Under the pieces are notes generated by a model. The model was given only the letters and a program-made list of their open reading frames with translations. It was not told the DNA's origin and ran no database searches. A stretch of DNA of 64,000 bases, taken from positions 7,688,001 through 7,752,000 of the forward strand of contig NZ_CP108476.1 of assembly GCF_036226465.1 (NCBI RefSeq). The letters run 5' to 3'. Numbering within the stretch: the first letter of the stretch is position 1; every line of letters begins with the position of its first letter. Source of the DNA: Kitasatospora sp. NBC_01250 (GTDB lineage: Bacteria > Actinomycetota > Actinomycetes > Streptomycetales > Streptomycetaceae). A program made the translations under genes and the position numbers. This document shows positions 43,701-51,961 of the stretch, in pieces.

Positions 43701-43928
43701 GGCACCGCGCGCCACCCGGGACCGCAACTCGGGGTGGCGTCGCATCAGTTGGGCGACGGCCCGGCGCAGGCGGGGCAGCTCCAACTCGCCGTCGACCACC
43801 AGGGCGAGCGAGACGGTGTGCTCCCAGCGGGCGGGGGCTAGCTGCCAGGTCACCCACATCGCCTCCTGGTTGACCGACAGCGGGAGCTGGGTCGCAGGGA
43901 TCGCCGGGGTCGGCACGGACTGGTCCAT
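40767..43928 (-). CDS. NRPS, condensation-PCP-condensation
   Basis: A 1053-residue synthetase with no adenylation domain. Residues 10-440 form condensation domain 1 with HHITVDG. Residues ~480-555 form a PCP with ELGGHSLIAA (Ser about 519). Residues ~590-1020 form condensation domain 2 with HHLVLDG. The Asp/Glu-rich linker after the PCP (QGEDESGSEGEEWGE) and the Thr/Gly/Pro tail are flexible. The ATG at 43928 follows AGGAGG. Its PCP is probably loaded in trans by the stand-alone A domain encoded just upstream. The terminal C domain may release the chain by amide or ester formation, because no thioesterase domain ends the line. Confidence 0.9.
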   Translation of the reverse strand: MDQSVPTPAIPATQLPLSVNQEAMWVTWQLAPARWEHTVSLALVVDGELELPRLRRAVAQLMRRHPELRSRVARGAEGMMCLDWSGTTEETVPVTVREVDTTRTAALAAARVPFDLAAGPLSRVELLTGPDWTVLLIAVHHITVDGTSVTVLLDELRRAYAGEQLAPPDDLTPLIEHARRSRAAADGASGEPLRSYWREALAELSAPRLLPDATDPADAADAMDAADGAADGAEEASKWPVPVEPELAERVRELAVELGVSTFTVLLGAFFVTLHHHTGSADLIVSTPYHGRPDAELKGRVGYFVNTLPLRQRIRPEDSYADLLRELRATIRAGLRHGALPLPAILRSANLLGPARREQNRQVVFRHWNTLAEDGFDVSAFELVGDGTRCSVSMLDPTTVTNFRLTVLMTEGSGGLRMHWMNSDGSVDRTTTDTLARDYLTVIADLVAAPNRTLAEALALLPAVSHTGVAPALAAPADPEQLATVTVAAATIAEVGAIWTEVLRVPDLLPADSFFELGGHSLIAATLLARINERLGVEISIRDLFSHPRLVDIAGLVDRQRGAAPLVTVVEPTQGEDESGSEGEEWGEVFPAAGFQEGIWLAQRLDPKHARYHIPLTWRVDGELDPERLRAALALLVTRHEILRTRFVDHDGRLFQEVGPAWEPEVEEVESSTTTAAEQRKWLRGWCDGAADRFDAAAGRLLAAGLFTLPSGERLLALCVHHLVLDGESVPLLLRELTSCYQQVGEDRAQPAEPVQRRQYRELVRAQQVGAGRVQATADLVYWADQLAGAPSTLGLNGAATLAPGSTALPLASDLAQRLLPVQQQWRASQFMVKATALAAALHRWSGQHDLTFGVPVANRAGGAFDEVLGPCLNTVVLRSRCTPGTTLAELLRATRESAIEAFEHQSAPFDEVVRRLRPARSAGRTPYVDCMLNNVSIADWSGTLGAARLTSLDHDLQDETTNKFGLTVTFNAREEGRLLGTLAYRSGILAAGAAGQLAAEVAGLLNHFQQLADQPVLSLDPTANTGPSRSTGPTGSTDPTGNSGPTKTTETS

Positions 43929-43951
43929 CGGATCCTCCTGGGGGCCGTGGG

Positions 43952-45541
43952 TTAGCGCAGCCGCGCGGCGAGCGCGCGCTTGTCGGTCTTGCCGGCGGGG
44001 CTCAGCGGCAGCTCGGGCACGTGGACGAACCGTCCGGGCACCATGAAGGCGGGCAGCGCGGCCCGGGCGTGGCCGGTCAGCCGCTCGGCCAGGCCGGCAT
44101 CCGGCGCGCCGCCGTCGGGGGCGGTGTAGAAGGCCACCAGCATCTTCTCGCCGACCCGGCTGGTGGTCGGCACCACGACCAGGTCGCCGATGCCGGGGGT
44201 GGCGCGCAGCGCCGTCTCGACCTCGCCGATCTCGATCCGGTAGCCGTTGATCTTCACCTGGTCGTCCGCGCGGCCGGCGTACTCCAAGGCGCCGTCGGCG
44301 CGGAGCATGACCAGGTCGCCGCTGCGGTAGTAGCGCCGGGGCTCCTGGCCCGGCAGTGCGAGGACCGGGTAGCGCTCGGCGTCGAGCTCCGGCCGGTTCA
44401 GGTAGCCGATCGCCAACTGCGGTCCTGCCAGGTAGATTTCGCCGATCTCGCCGGGCTCGGTGAGATCGCCTTCGGGTGTCAGCACGGCCAGCTCGAAGCC
44501 GTCCAGCGGCGGACCGATGTTGAGTGCGGGGTCGGCGGATCCCGCGGGGGCGGGGGAGCCGATCGGCACGTCGATCTCGGCGGGCAGCAGCTGACGGCCG
44601 GTGGCGAAGACGGTGGTCTCGGTGATCCCGTACACGTTGACGAACGCGGTGTTCGTGCCCAGGACCTGGCGCCACTCACGGACGGCGTCGATATCCGCGA
44701 CCTCGCCGCCGAAGATCACGTAGCGCAGCGCCTGGGCCGCCTTGGCACCGGCGGTCGAGCCCGCGGCGGTGGCCGCCCGGGAGAGGTAGCGGAAGGCCGA
44801 GGTGACCTGGTTGAGCACGGTCACCTGCTCGGCGGCGAGCAGGTCCAGCATCGCCTCGGGGGAGCGGGCCGCCTGGGCGGGGACCACCACGAGCTTGGCG
44901 CCGTGGGCAAGAGCGCCCCACAACTCCCCGACGGAGAAGTCGAAGCAGTAGGAGTGGAAGAGCGTCCACACGTCGCTGCTGTCGGTCTCCAGCAGCTGGT
45001 CGAAGGCGGCCAGCAGGGCGGTCACGTTGGCGTGCGAGACCTCGACGCCCTTGGGGGTGCCGCTGGAACCCGAGGTGTAGATGACGTAGGCCGGGGCCTG
45101 CGGGGACACCTCGACCTCGTCGGCCCGCGGTGCGTCGTCCGCCCAGAGGCCCGGGTCGATCGTGACGACCCGCTTCGCCGCCGGGACGGTGCTGCCGCCG
45201 GCGGCGGGGTCCGCGTCGGTCAGCACCAGGTCGACCGAGGCGTCGTCGGCCATGTACTGCACCCGCTCGGCCGGGTAGGCCGGGTCGAGCGGCACATAGG
45301 CGCAGCCCGCCTTCAAGGTGGCCAGGATCGCGACCACCACCGCGTTGCCGCGGGCCAGGTGCAGGCCGACCCGGGCGCCGGGGCCGGCCACCTCGCGCAG
45401 GATCACCGCCGCCAGCCTGGCGGCCCGCTCGTCGAGCTGACGGTACGTCAACTCCTCGGCGGTGTCGCAGACCGCCGGGGCGCCCGGCCGCAGCGCGGCC
45501 TGCTGGGCGAATATCTGGTGAAGGCAGAGTTCTGACTGCAT
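43952..45541 (-). CDS. Stand-alone NRPS adenylation domain
   Basis: A 529-residue adenylation enzyme with core motifs A3 YIYTSGSSGTPKG (shown as VIYTSGSSGTPKG), A5 YGITETT, A8 DDQVKINGYRIEIGEVE and A10 LSPAGKTDK. By eye alignment with GrsA the specificity residues read D-F-G-N-I-G-V-V-F-K. This is close to the threonine code D-F-W-N-I-G-M-V-H-K, but Trp239 is Gly and His331 is Phe, which would enlarge the pocket. It lies 24 nt before the C-PCP-C gene and probably charges that PCP. The substrate is unassigned. Confidence 0.92.
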   Translation of the reverse strand: MQSELCLHQIFAQQAALRPGAPAVCDTAEELTYRQLDERAARLAAVILREVAGPGARVGLHLARGNAVVVAILATLKAGCAYVPLDPAYPAERVQYMADDASVDLVLTDADPAAGGSTVPAAKRVVTIDPGLWADDAPRADEVEVSPQAPAYVIYTSGSSGTPKGVEVSHANVTALLAAFDQLLETDSSDVWTLFHSYCFDFSVGELWGALAHGAKLVVVPAQAARSPEAMLDLLAAEQVTVLNQVTSAFRYLSRAATAAGSTAGAKAAQALRYVIFGGEVADIDAVREWRQVLGTNTAFVNVYGITETTVFATGRQLLPAEIDVPIGSPAPAGSADPALNIGPPLDGFELAVLTPEGDLTEPGEIGEIYLAGPQLAIGYLNRPELDAERYPVLALPGQEPRRYYRSGDLVMLRADGALEYAGRADDQVKINGYRIEIGEVETALRATPGIGDLVVVPTTSRVGEKMLVAFYTAPDGGAPDAGLAERLTGHARAALPAFMVPGRFVHVPELPLSPAGKTDKRALAARLR

Positions 45542-45592
45542 GGAACTTTTCCCACTCCTCGTCGGGGCTGACAGCGTCGGACCGGCCGGGGC

Positions 45593-45781
45593 TCAGCGCA
45601 GGCTGAGCGGACGCAGATCGGTCCAGATCTCCTTGATGCGGGCCAGGCACGCGGCCTTGTCGCCCGTCACGCCGACGCCCTGCCAGCCGGCCGGCAGCTC
45701 CCGGCCCTCGGGCCAGAGGGAGTACTGCTCCTCGTGGTTGCGCACCACGAGGTACTGGCGGTCGTCGCCATCCTCGAACAT
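45593..45781 (-). CDS. MbtH-like protein
   Basis: A 62-residue MbtH family member with the invariant pattern NHEEQYSLWPEGRELPAGW and the C-terminal helix CLARIKEIWTDLRPLSLR. It is a small activator that binds adenylation domains and is needed for their folding or activity. It sits between the thioesterase and stand-alone A genes. Confidence 0.96.
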   Translation of the reverse strand: MFEDGDDRQYLVVRNHEEQYSLWPEGRELPAGWQGVGVTGDKAACLARIKEIWTDLRPLSLR

Positions 45782-45825
45782 CTCGAGTCCTTACCTGTAC
45801 GGGGTCGGTGAACGGTCGGGTCCGG

Positions 45826-46572
45826 TCAGACCTGCTGGAGCAGGTCCGCCGTCAGCAGGCCGAGCAGCTCGGGGCCGCTCGGACCGGTGGGGAAGAAGTG
45901 GTCGCCCGGGAGCATCCGCAGGCTGAACGCGCCACTGGTGTGGCTGCGCCAGGCGTCGAGCTCGGACTCCGCGACCGTGGTGTCGGCCAGGCCGCCGTAG
46001 ACGCTGATCGGGATCGACAGCGCCGGGCGCTCCCGGTAGCGGTAGGTGAAGTCGAGCTCGAAGTCGGCCCGGATCGAGGGCAGTGCCAGGCGCAACACCT
46101 CGGGGCGGGCCAGCACCTCCTCGGGCGTGCCGCCGAGCGCGACCATGATCTCGGCCAACTCCCGGTCACCCAGCCGGTGGTAGGGCAGCGCGGCGCTGCC
46201 GAGCCGGGGTGCCCGGTGGCCGGCCGCCACCAGGGCGAGCGGCGCGTGGCCGGCCGAGTCCCGCAGTCGGTCGGCCAGTTCGAAGCCGATCACCGAGCCG
46301 AGACTGTGCCCGAAGATCACCGTGGGCAGCGCGGGCTCGGCCAGCACCGCCTCGGCCAGGTCCTCGGCCAGCGGGTCCATCAGGGTGTACAGCGGCTCCC
46401 GCAGCCGGCCGCCGCGGCCGGGCAGTTGGACGGCGCAGACCTCCACCTCGCTCGGCAGCAGCTCGCCCCAGGAGCGGTACATCGCGGCGGCGGCACCGGC
46501 CCCGGGCAGGCAGAGCAGGCGGATCCGGGCCCCGGGGCGCGGCGGGAAGCGCAGCAGCCAGCGGTTCCTCAC
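45826..46572 (-). CDS. Type II thioesterase
   Basis: A 248-residue alpha/beta-hydrolase. The nucleophile is in GHSLGSVIGFELA, the acidic region is ISVYGGLADTT, and the His is in MLPGDHFF. The LCLPGAGAAAAMYRSWG start is typical of external editing thioesterases that clear mis-primed carrier proteins. The GTG at 46572 overlaps the stop of the preceding C-A-PCP gene (GTGA). It could also help release, since no type I TE domain is present in the cluster. Confidence 0.93.
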   Translation of the reverse strand: MRNRWLLRFPPRPGARIRLLCLPGAGAAAAMYRSWGELLPSEVEVCAVQLPGRGGRLREPLYTLMDPLAEDLAEAVLAEPALPTVIFGHSLGSVIGFELADRLRDSAGHAPLALVAAGHRAPRLGSAALPYHRLGDRELAEIMVALGGTPEEVLARPEVLRLALPSIRADFELDFTYRYRERPALSIPISVYGGLADTTVAESELDAWRSHTSGAFSLRMLPGDHFFPTGPSGPELLGLLTADLLQQV

Positions 46573-49500
46573 GGCGTTCCCCCCTGTCGCAGCCGATCGG
46601 CCAGCTCCCCGATGGTGGGGTGGTGGAAGAGCTGGCTGACGCTGATGGCCAGCCCGGCCTCGCGGGCGCGGTGGACCACCCGGATGCTCTTCAGCGAGTC
46701 GCCGCCGATCTCGAAGAAGTCCTCGTCCACGCCGGTCTGCGGGCGCCCCAGCACCTCCGCCCAGATCTCCGCCAGGGTGCGCTCCAGCTCGTCGCGCGGC
46801 CCCGTCGGTTCGCCGCAGCGGTGCCGGTCGGGCAGCGGCAGCGCCGCGCGGTCCACCTTGCCGCTGGAGTTGAGCGGGAAGCGGGGCAGCACGACCAGGT
46901 GGCCGGGGACCATGTAGCGCGGCAGCTGGTCGCGCAGCCGTTCGCGCAGGACCGCCGTGAACCCGTCGGCCGTCCCGGCACCGGCGGTGAGCACCAGGTA
47001 GGCGGTGAGCGCCGGTTCGCCGCCGGGGGTGGCGGCGGGGGTGGTGGTGACCAGCGCGTCCTGCACCTCGGCCTGGTCGCGCAGCACGTTCTCGATCTCG
47101 CCGGGCTCGATCCGGAAGCCGCGGACCTTCAGCTGGTGGTCGTTGCGGCTCAGGAACTCGATGGTGGCGTCCGCCCGCCAGCGCACCAGGTCGCCGGTGC
47201 GGTAGAGCCGGGCACCGGGGGTGTCGCCGTAGGGGTGCGGCACGAAGCGGTCGGCGGTCAGCTCGGGCCGGCCCAGGTAGCCGCGGGCCAGCGCCACCCC
47301 GCCGAGGAACAGCTCGCCGGGAACGCCGACCGGAACGGGCCGCAACTGCCCGTCCAGCACGTACACTTCGACGCCCGCGATGGGCCGTCCGATCGGCACC
47401 CGGGCCTCGCGCAGGGCACCGGAGCCGGCCGGTGGCGGCGGGCACTGCCACTCGGTGACCTCGATGGAGGCCTCGGTGGGCCCGTAGAAGTTGGTCAGCC
47501 GCACCGGCAGCCGGTCCAGGCAGCGCTGCGTCAGCTGGGCCGGCAGCGCCTGCCCGCTGCAGAAGACCCGCTGCAGCGACTTGCACCGCTCCAGGTCCGG
47601 CTCCTCCAGGAAGGCCTCCAGCATCGGCGGCACGAAGTGCACCGTGGTGACGGCCTCGCGCTCGATCAGGTCGACCAGGTAGCCGGGGTCGCGGTGCCCG
47701 TCCGGCGCCGCCATCACCAGCGTCGCGCCGGCGGTCAGCGGCCAGAGCAGCTCCTGGACCGACACGTCGAAGGTGTACGGGGTCTTCTGCATCACCCGGT
47801 CCGCCGGGGTCAGGCGCTGGGAGTCCTGCAGGGCGTGGATCCGGTTGGCCAGCCCCCGGTGCGGCACGCCCACCCCCTTGGGCTCGCCGGTGGAGCCGGA
47901 GGTGTAGATGACGTAGGCCAGGTCGTCCGGGTCGACGCGGGCCGCCGCGGGCGCCGTGGCGGGCCCGGTGAGGGTGTCGACCGCCAGCACCGGCACCCCC
48001 GCCCCGGCGAAGGAGTCGGCCAGCTCGGCCGTGGTCAGCACCTGGGCGGCGCCCGACAGGCGCACCAGCTTGGCCAGCCGCCCGGCCGGGTCCTCGGTGG
48101 ACAGCGGCAGGTAGGCGCCGCCGCCGCGCAGCACGGCCAGGATCGCGGGCACCAGCTCCAGCCCGCGCGGCAGGCAGAGCGCCACCACCTGGCCCGGGCG
48201 CGCGCCCTGCTCGGCCAGGCAGGCGGCGATCAGCCGGGCCCGCTCGGTCAGTTCGGCATAGCTCAGCCCGGTGCCCTCGAAGGCCACCGCGCCGCGCTCG
48301 GGCGTGGCCTCGGCCTGGCGCTCGATCAGCTGGTGCACCGGCAGGTCCCAGGCGTGCGGTTCGGCGCTGCGGCTCCACTCCCGCAGGATCTGCTCGGCCT
48401 GCGCCGGGCTGAGCAGCGAGAGTTCGGCGGCCTTCGCCTCCGGCCGCTCCAGCGCGTCGTCCAGCAGGTTGCGGTACTGCTCGGCCATCCGTGCCACGCT
48501 CGGCGCGTCGAACAGCTCGGTCCGGTACCGGATGACCGCCAGCGCGCCGTCCCCGCGCGGGGTGATCTCCAGCCAGAGGTCGCTGAAGGTGGTGGCCGGC
48601 CGCGCCGGCAGCACGTCCACCTCGACCCCGGCCAGCTCCGGGAACGAGTTCGGCTGCTGGAGCGCGAACATGTGCTGGAACAGCGGGTCGTGGCTGGCCG
48701 TGCGGTCCAGCCGCAGCGCGGTCACCAGCTGCTCCAGCGGCACGCCCTGGTCGCCGATCGCGGCCAGCGTGGTGCGCCGGGCGCGCTGCAGCAGTTCGGC
48801 GAAGCGCGGGTCGCCGGTCAGGTCCATCCGCAGCGGCAGGGTGTTGACGAACATGCCGATCAGCGACTGGGCCGCGGAGCTCGTGCGCCCGGCCGAGGGA
48901 CTGCCGATCACCAGGTCCTGCGCGCCGGAGAGCCGGGAGAGCAGCAGGGCGTAGGCGGTCAGCAGGGTCATGAACGGGGTGACCCGGTGCCGGCGCGAGG
49001 TGAGCAGCACGCGCTGCCACAACTCGGGCTCCAGGGTGAACGCGTGGACGGCGCCCTCGTAGCCCTGGACGGCCGGGCGGGTGTAGGTGGTGGGGAGTTC
49101 GAGCACGGCCGGCGCCCCGGCCAGCCGCTCGCAGAGCCGCGCCAGCGCCTGCTGGGCCGGTTCGCCGAGCAGCTCCGTCCGCTCCAGCTCCGCGTAGTCG
49201 GCGAACTGCATCGGCAACGGGTCGAGCCGGGGCGTCTCACCGGCCCGGTAGGCCGCGTAGAGGGTGGACAGCTCCAGGTGGAAGCGGGCCATCGACCAGG
49301 CGTCGCCGATCGCGTGGTGGCAGATCACCGCCAGCCCGTGGTCCTCGGCGCCCAGCCGCAGCAGGCTGGTGCGGATCAGCGGGCCGGTGGCGAGGTCGAA
49401 CTCGCGCAGGGCCTCCTCGGCCACCAGGATGCTGGCCCGCTCGGTCTGCTCGGCGGCCGGGACGCCGGTCAGGTCGATGACGGGCAGGGGGAGTCGCAGC

Positions 49501-49775
49501 TCGGCGGCGATCAGCTGGTGCGGCTCGCCGGACTCGGCCGCGAAGGTGGTGCGCAGGATCTCGTGCCGGTCCACCAGGTGCTGGAGCGAGCGGTGCAGCG
49601 CGGCGGTGTCCAGCGGGCCGCGCAGGCGCAGGGCCGAGACCAGGTTGTAGGCGGCGTTGCCGCCGGTGAAGTGGTCCAGGAACCAGAGCCGCCGCTGGGC
49701 GAAGGAGGCCGGCGCGGTCCTGGCCGGCGACCGTCCGGCGCCCGGCAGGCCGCCGGTCGGGTCGGTGTCGGTCAC
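46569..49775 (-). CDS. NRPS module, C-A-PCP (Ser-like code)
   Basis: A 1068-residue module. C domain residues ~20-450 carry the active-site motif as HHAIGDAW, with Ala where Gly usually follows the Asp. A domain residues ~470-980 give, by eye, the code D-V-Q-H-F-S-F-I-E-K. This resembles the serine code of EntF (D-V-W-H-F-S-L-V-D-K) but has Gln for Trp239 and Glu for Asp331, so a serine-related or amine-bearing residue is possible. The PCP has EIGGDSLKS (Ser about 1023). The GTG start at 49775 overlaps the KS gene stop. Confidence 0.93.
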   Translation of the reverse strand: MTDTDPTGGLPGAGRSPARTAPASFAQRRLWFLDHFTGGNAAYNLVSALRLRGPLDTAALHRSLQHLVDRHEILRTTFAAESGEPHQLIAAELRLPLPVIDLTGVPAAEQTERASILVAEEALREFDLATGPLIRTSLLRLGAEDHGLAVICHHAIGDAWSMARFHLELSTLYAAYRAGETPRLDPLPMQFADYAELERTELLGEPAQQALARLCERLAGAPAVLELPTTYTRPAVQGYEGAVHAFTLEPELWQRVLLTSRRHRVTPFMTLLTAYALLLSRLSGAQDLVIGSPSAGRTSSAAQSLIGMFVNTLPLRMDLTGDPRFAELLQRARRTTLAAIGDQGVPLEQLVTALRLDRTASHDPLFQHMFALQQPNSFPELAGVEVDVLPARPATTFSDLWLEITPRGDGALAVIRYRTELFDAPSVARMAEQYRNLLDDALERPEAKAAELSLLSPAQAEQILREWSRSAEPHAWDLPVHQLIERQAEATPERGAVAFEGTGLSYAELTERARLIAACLAEQGARPGQVVALCLPRGLELVPAILAVLRGGGAYLPLSTEDPAGRLAKLVRLSGAAQVLTTAELADSFAGAGVPVLAVDTLTGPATAPAAARVDPDDLAYVIYTSGSTGEPKGVGVPHRGLANRIHALQDSQRLTPADRVMQKTPYTFDVSVQELLWPLTAGATLVMAAPDGHRDPGYLVDLIEREAVTTVHFVPPMLEAFLEEPDLERCKSLQRVFCSGQALPAQLTQRCLDRLPVRLTNFYGPTEASIEVTEWQCPPPPAGSGALREARVPIGRPIAGVEVYVLDGQLRPVPVGVPGELFLGGVALARGYLGRPELTADRFVPHPYGDTPGARLYRTGDLVRWRADATIEFLSRNDHQLKVRGFRIEPGEIENVLRDQAEVQDALVTTTPAATPGGEPALTAYLVLTAGAGTADGFTAVLRERLRDQLPRYMVPGHLVVLPRFPLNSSGKVDRAALPLPDRHRCGEPTGPRDELERTLAEIWAEVLGRPQTGVDEDFFEIGGDSLKSIRVVHRAREAGLAISVSQLFHHPTIGELADRLRQGGTP

Positions 49776-51961
49776 GAGGTCCCCCGGGTGTCGTCGGCGG
49801 CCTCGGAGGCCTGCAGGGTGGTGAGCAACTCCTGGATCACGACCGCGAATTCGGTGACAGTGGGTGCGTCGAAGATCGCCTCCAGCGGCGGCGCGACCCC
49901 GAAGTCGTCCTCGACCAGCGAGAACAGCTGCACGGCGGTGAGCGAGTCGCCGCCCAGCTCGAAGAAGTCGCGCTCCGCCAGGTCCTCGGTCTCGCCCAGC
50001 ACCTTGGCGAAGAGCACCGCGAGCCGCTCCTCGATGGACGCGCTGTCCTGCGCACCCCCGGCCGGCTGCTCCGCCGGGGCGCCGGTGACGGCGTCGGCAG
50101 CAGCAACGGTGGCGGTGACGGCGGTGACGGCCGACGCGTCCGTGTCCGGTGCGGTGAACGGCTCGGGCCGGATCAGGTGGTGCCGGCGCTCGAACGGGTA
50201 GCTGGGCAGCGGCACCCGGTGGGGGAGCGCGCCCTCGTGCAGGCGGGCCCAGTCGACCGGGCTGCCGTCCTGCCAGATCCGTCCCAACGCGCCCAGCAGG
50301 GCGGCGCGTTCAGCCGTGGGAAGCTCCAGCGCCAGCCGGTCGAGCAGCTCGCCCGGCGTGGCGCTCCCGGGGGCCTGGGAGACCGGCGCCGTCGCGGTGG
50401 CCGACAGCGCCGCGATCGCCTCGGCGCGGTCGGCGCAGACCACGTGGCGGCGGTGCGCGAAGGCGCGCCGGCCGCTCTGCAGCGTCCAGGCGACATCCGC
50501 CAGCGGCTGCTCGGGGTGCTGCTCCAGGTGCCGGGCCAGCCGCTCGGCCATCGCGGCCAGCGCGGCCGGGGTCCGGGCGGAGAGCACCAGCAGCTGGGCG
50601 CCCTCGTCCCGCGCGGCCCGCTCGGCCGCGCGCGGCGCCTCCTCCAGCACCACGTGCGCATTGGTGCCGCCGATGCCGAAGGAGCTGACGCCGGCCCGGC
50701 GCGGCCCGGCCGAATCCCAGGCGCGGTGCTCGGTGTTCACCGTGAAGGGGGTCTTGGCGAAGTCGATCACGGGGTTGGGACGGTCGAAGTGCAGGGTGGC
50801 GGGGATCGCCCGGTGCTCCAGCGCCAGCGCGGTCTTGATCAGCCCGGCCACGCCGGCGGCGGTGTCGGTGTGCCCGATGTTGGTCTTGGCCGAGCCGAGC
50901 AGCACGGAACCGGCCGGCACCTCCTCCTCGGCGCGGAAGGCCTGGGTCAGCGCGGAGACCTCGATCGGGTCGCCGACCGGGGTCCCGGTGCCGTGCGCCT
51001 CGACGTAGGAGATCGAGGCGGCGCTCACCTCGGCCGCCGCGTGCGCGAGCCGGATCACCTCGCTCTGGCCCTGCACCCCGGGCGCGGTGAAGCCGGCCCG
51101 CTCGTGCCCGTCGTTGTTGACCGCGGAGCCGCGGATCACGGCGTGCACGTGGTCGCCGTCGTCCAGCGCGTCCTGCAGCCGGCGCAGCACCACCACGCCC
51201 GCGCCGTCGCCGCCCACGATGCCCTTGGCGCCCGCGGAGAAGGTGCGGCAGCGGCCGTCGGGCGACATCGTGCCGCCCTCCACGTAGCGGTAGCCCGAGC
51301 GCGGCAGCCGCAGCGTGATCCCGCCGGCCAGCGCCATGTCGCAGTCGCCGGCCAGCAGTGCCCGGCCGGCCTCGTGGACGGCGACCAGCGAGGACGAACA
51401 GGCCGTCAGCACCGCCATGCTGGGCCCGGTCAGGCCGAGCTTGTAGGAGATGCGGGTGGCCAGGTGCTCGGGCTCGTTGGAGATGGTCAGCGTCAGGGCG
51501 TCGACGCCGGGGAACCGCTCGGCCTGGGCCTGGGTCAGCGCGGCGTAGCCGTTGCGGCCGGTGCCGGCGTAGACGCCCACCGTGCCGGGCGTGGTGCGCG
51601 GGTCGTAGCCCGCCCGCTCCAGGGCCTCCCAGGCGCACTCCAGGAACATCTGGTGCTGCGGGTTGAGCAGGGTGGCGTCGCGGGAGGAGAACTGGAAGAA
51701 GTCCGCGTCGAACTCGCCCACGCCGTCCACGATGCCGTGCATCGGCACGTAGCGCGGGTCCTCCAGCGCCGCCGGGTCGTGGCCCCAGGCGCGCAGCTCC
51801 TCGGCGGAGAAGGCGCGCACCGAGTCCACCCCGGCCGTCAGGTTCGCCCAGTACTCCTCGGGCGTCGCGGCGCCGGGGAACCGGCACGCCATGCCCACGA
51901 TGGCGATGTGCGTGTCGTTCTCGGCGGCGTAGTCGTCGCTGCCGTAGTCCTCGCCGGTCAT
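49772..51961 (-). CDS. AT-less PKS: ketosynthase plus carrier protein
   Basis: A 729-residue type I polyketide module. Residues ~17-440 are a ketosynthase with TACSSSLVA (Cys188), EAHGTGTPVGD and NIGHTDTAAG. The KS-AT linker (LSARTPAALAAMAERL) and the post-AT linker (VPLPSYPFERRHHL) are present, but the acyltransferase itself is missing. A short Ala/Pro-rich segment joins them. Residues ~640-720 are a carrier domain with ELGGDSLTAV. A malonyl unit must come from an AT encoded elsewhere. No KR, DH or ER domain. The ATG overlaps the upstream stop (TGATG). It should extend the first peptide unit by two carbons. Confidence 0.92.
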   Translation of the reverse strand: MTGEDYGSDDYAAENDTHIAIVGMACRFPGAATPEEYWANLTAGVDSVRAFSAEELRAWGHDPAALEDPRYVPMHGIVDGVGEFDADFFQFSSRDATLLNPQHQMFLECAWEALERAGYDPRTTPGTVGVYAGTGRNGYAALTQAQAERFPGVDALTLTISNEPEHLATRISYKLGLTGPSMAVLTACSSSLVAVHEAGRALLAGDCDMALAGGITLRLPRSGYRYVEGGTMSPDGRCRTFSAGAKGIVGGDGAGVVVLRRLQDALDDGDHVHAVIRGSAVNNDGHERAGFTAPGVQGQSEVIRLAHAAAEVSAASISYVEAHGTGTPVGDPIEVSALTQAFRAEEEVPAGSVLLGSAKTNIGHTDTAAGVAGLIKTALALEHRAIPATLHFDRPNPVIDFAKTPFTVNTEHRAWDSAGPRRAGVSSFGIGGTNAHVVLEEAPRAAERAARDEGAQLLVLSARTPAALAAMAERLARHLEQHPEQPLADVAWTLQSGRRAFAHRRHVVCADRAEAIAALSATATAPVSQAPGSATPGELLDRLALELPTAERAALLGALGRIWQDGSPVDWARLHEGALPHRVPLPSYPFERRHHLIRPEPFTAPDTDASAVTAVTATVAAADAVTGAPAEQPAGGAQDSASIEERLAVLFAKVLGETEDLAERDFFELGGDSLTAVQLFSLVEDDFGVAPPLEAIFDAPTVTEFAVVIQELLTTLQASEAADDTRGTS

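Noticed and set aside
40767..44675. Single larger NRPS protein joining C-PCP-C with upstream sequence
   Set aside because: The frame upstream of 43928 overlaps the adenylation gene in another frame, while the ATG at 43928 has a good AGGAGG site and begins a normal C domain.
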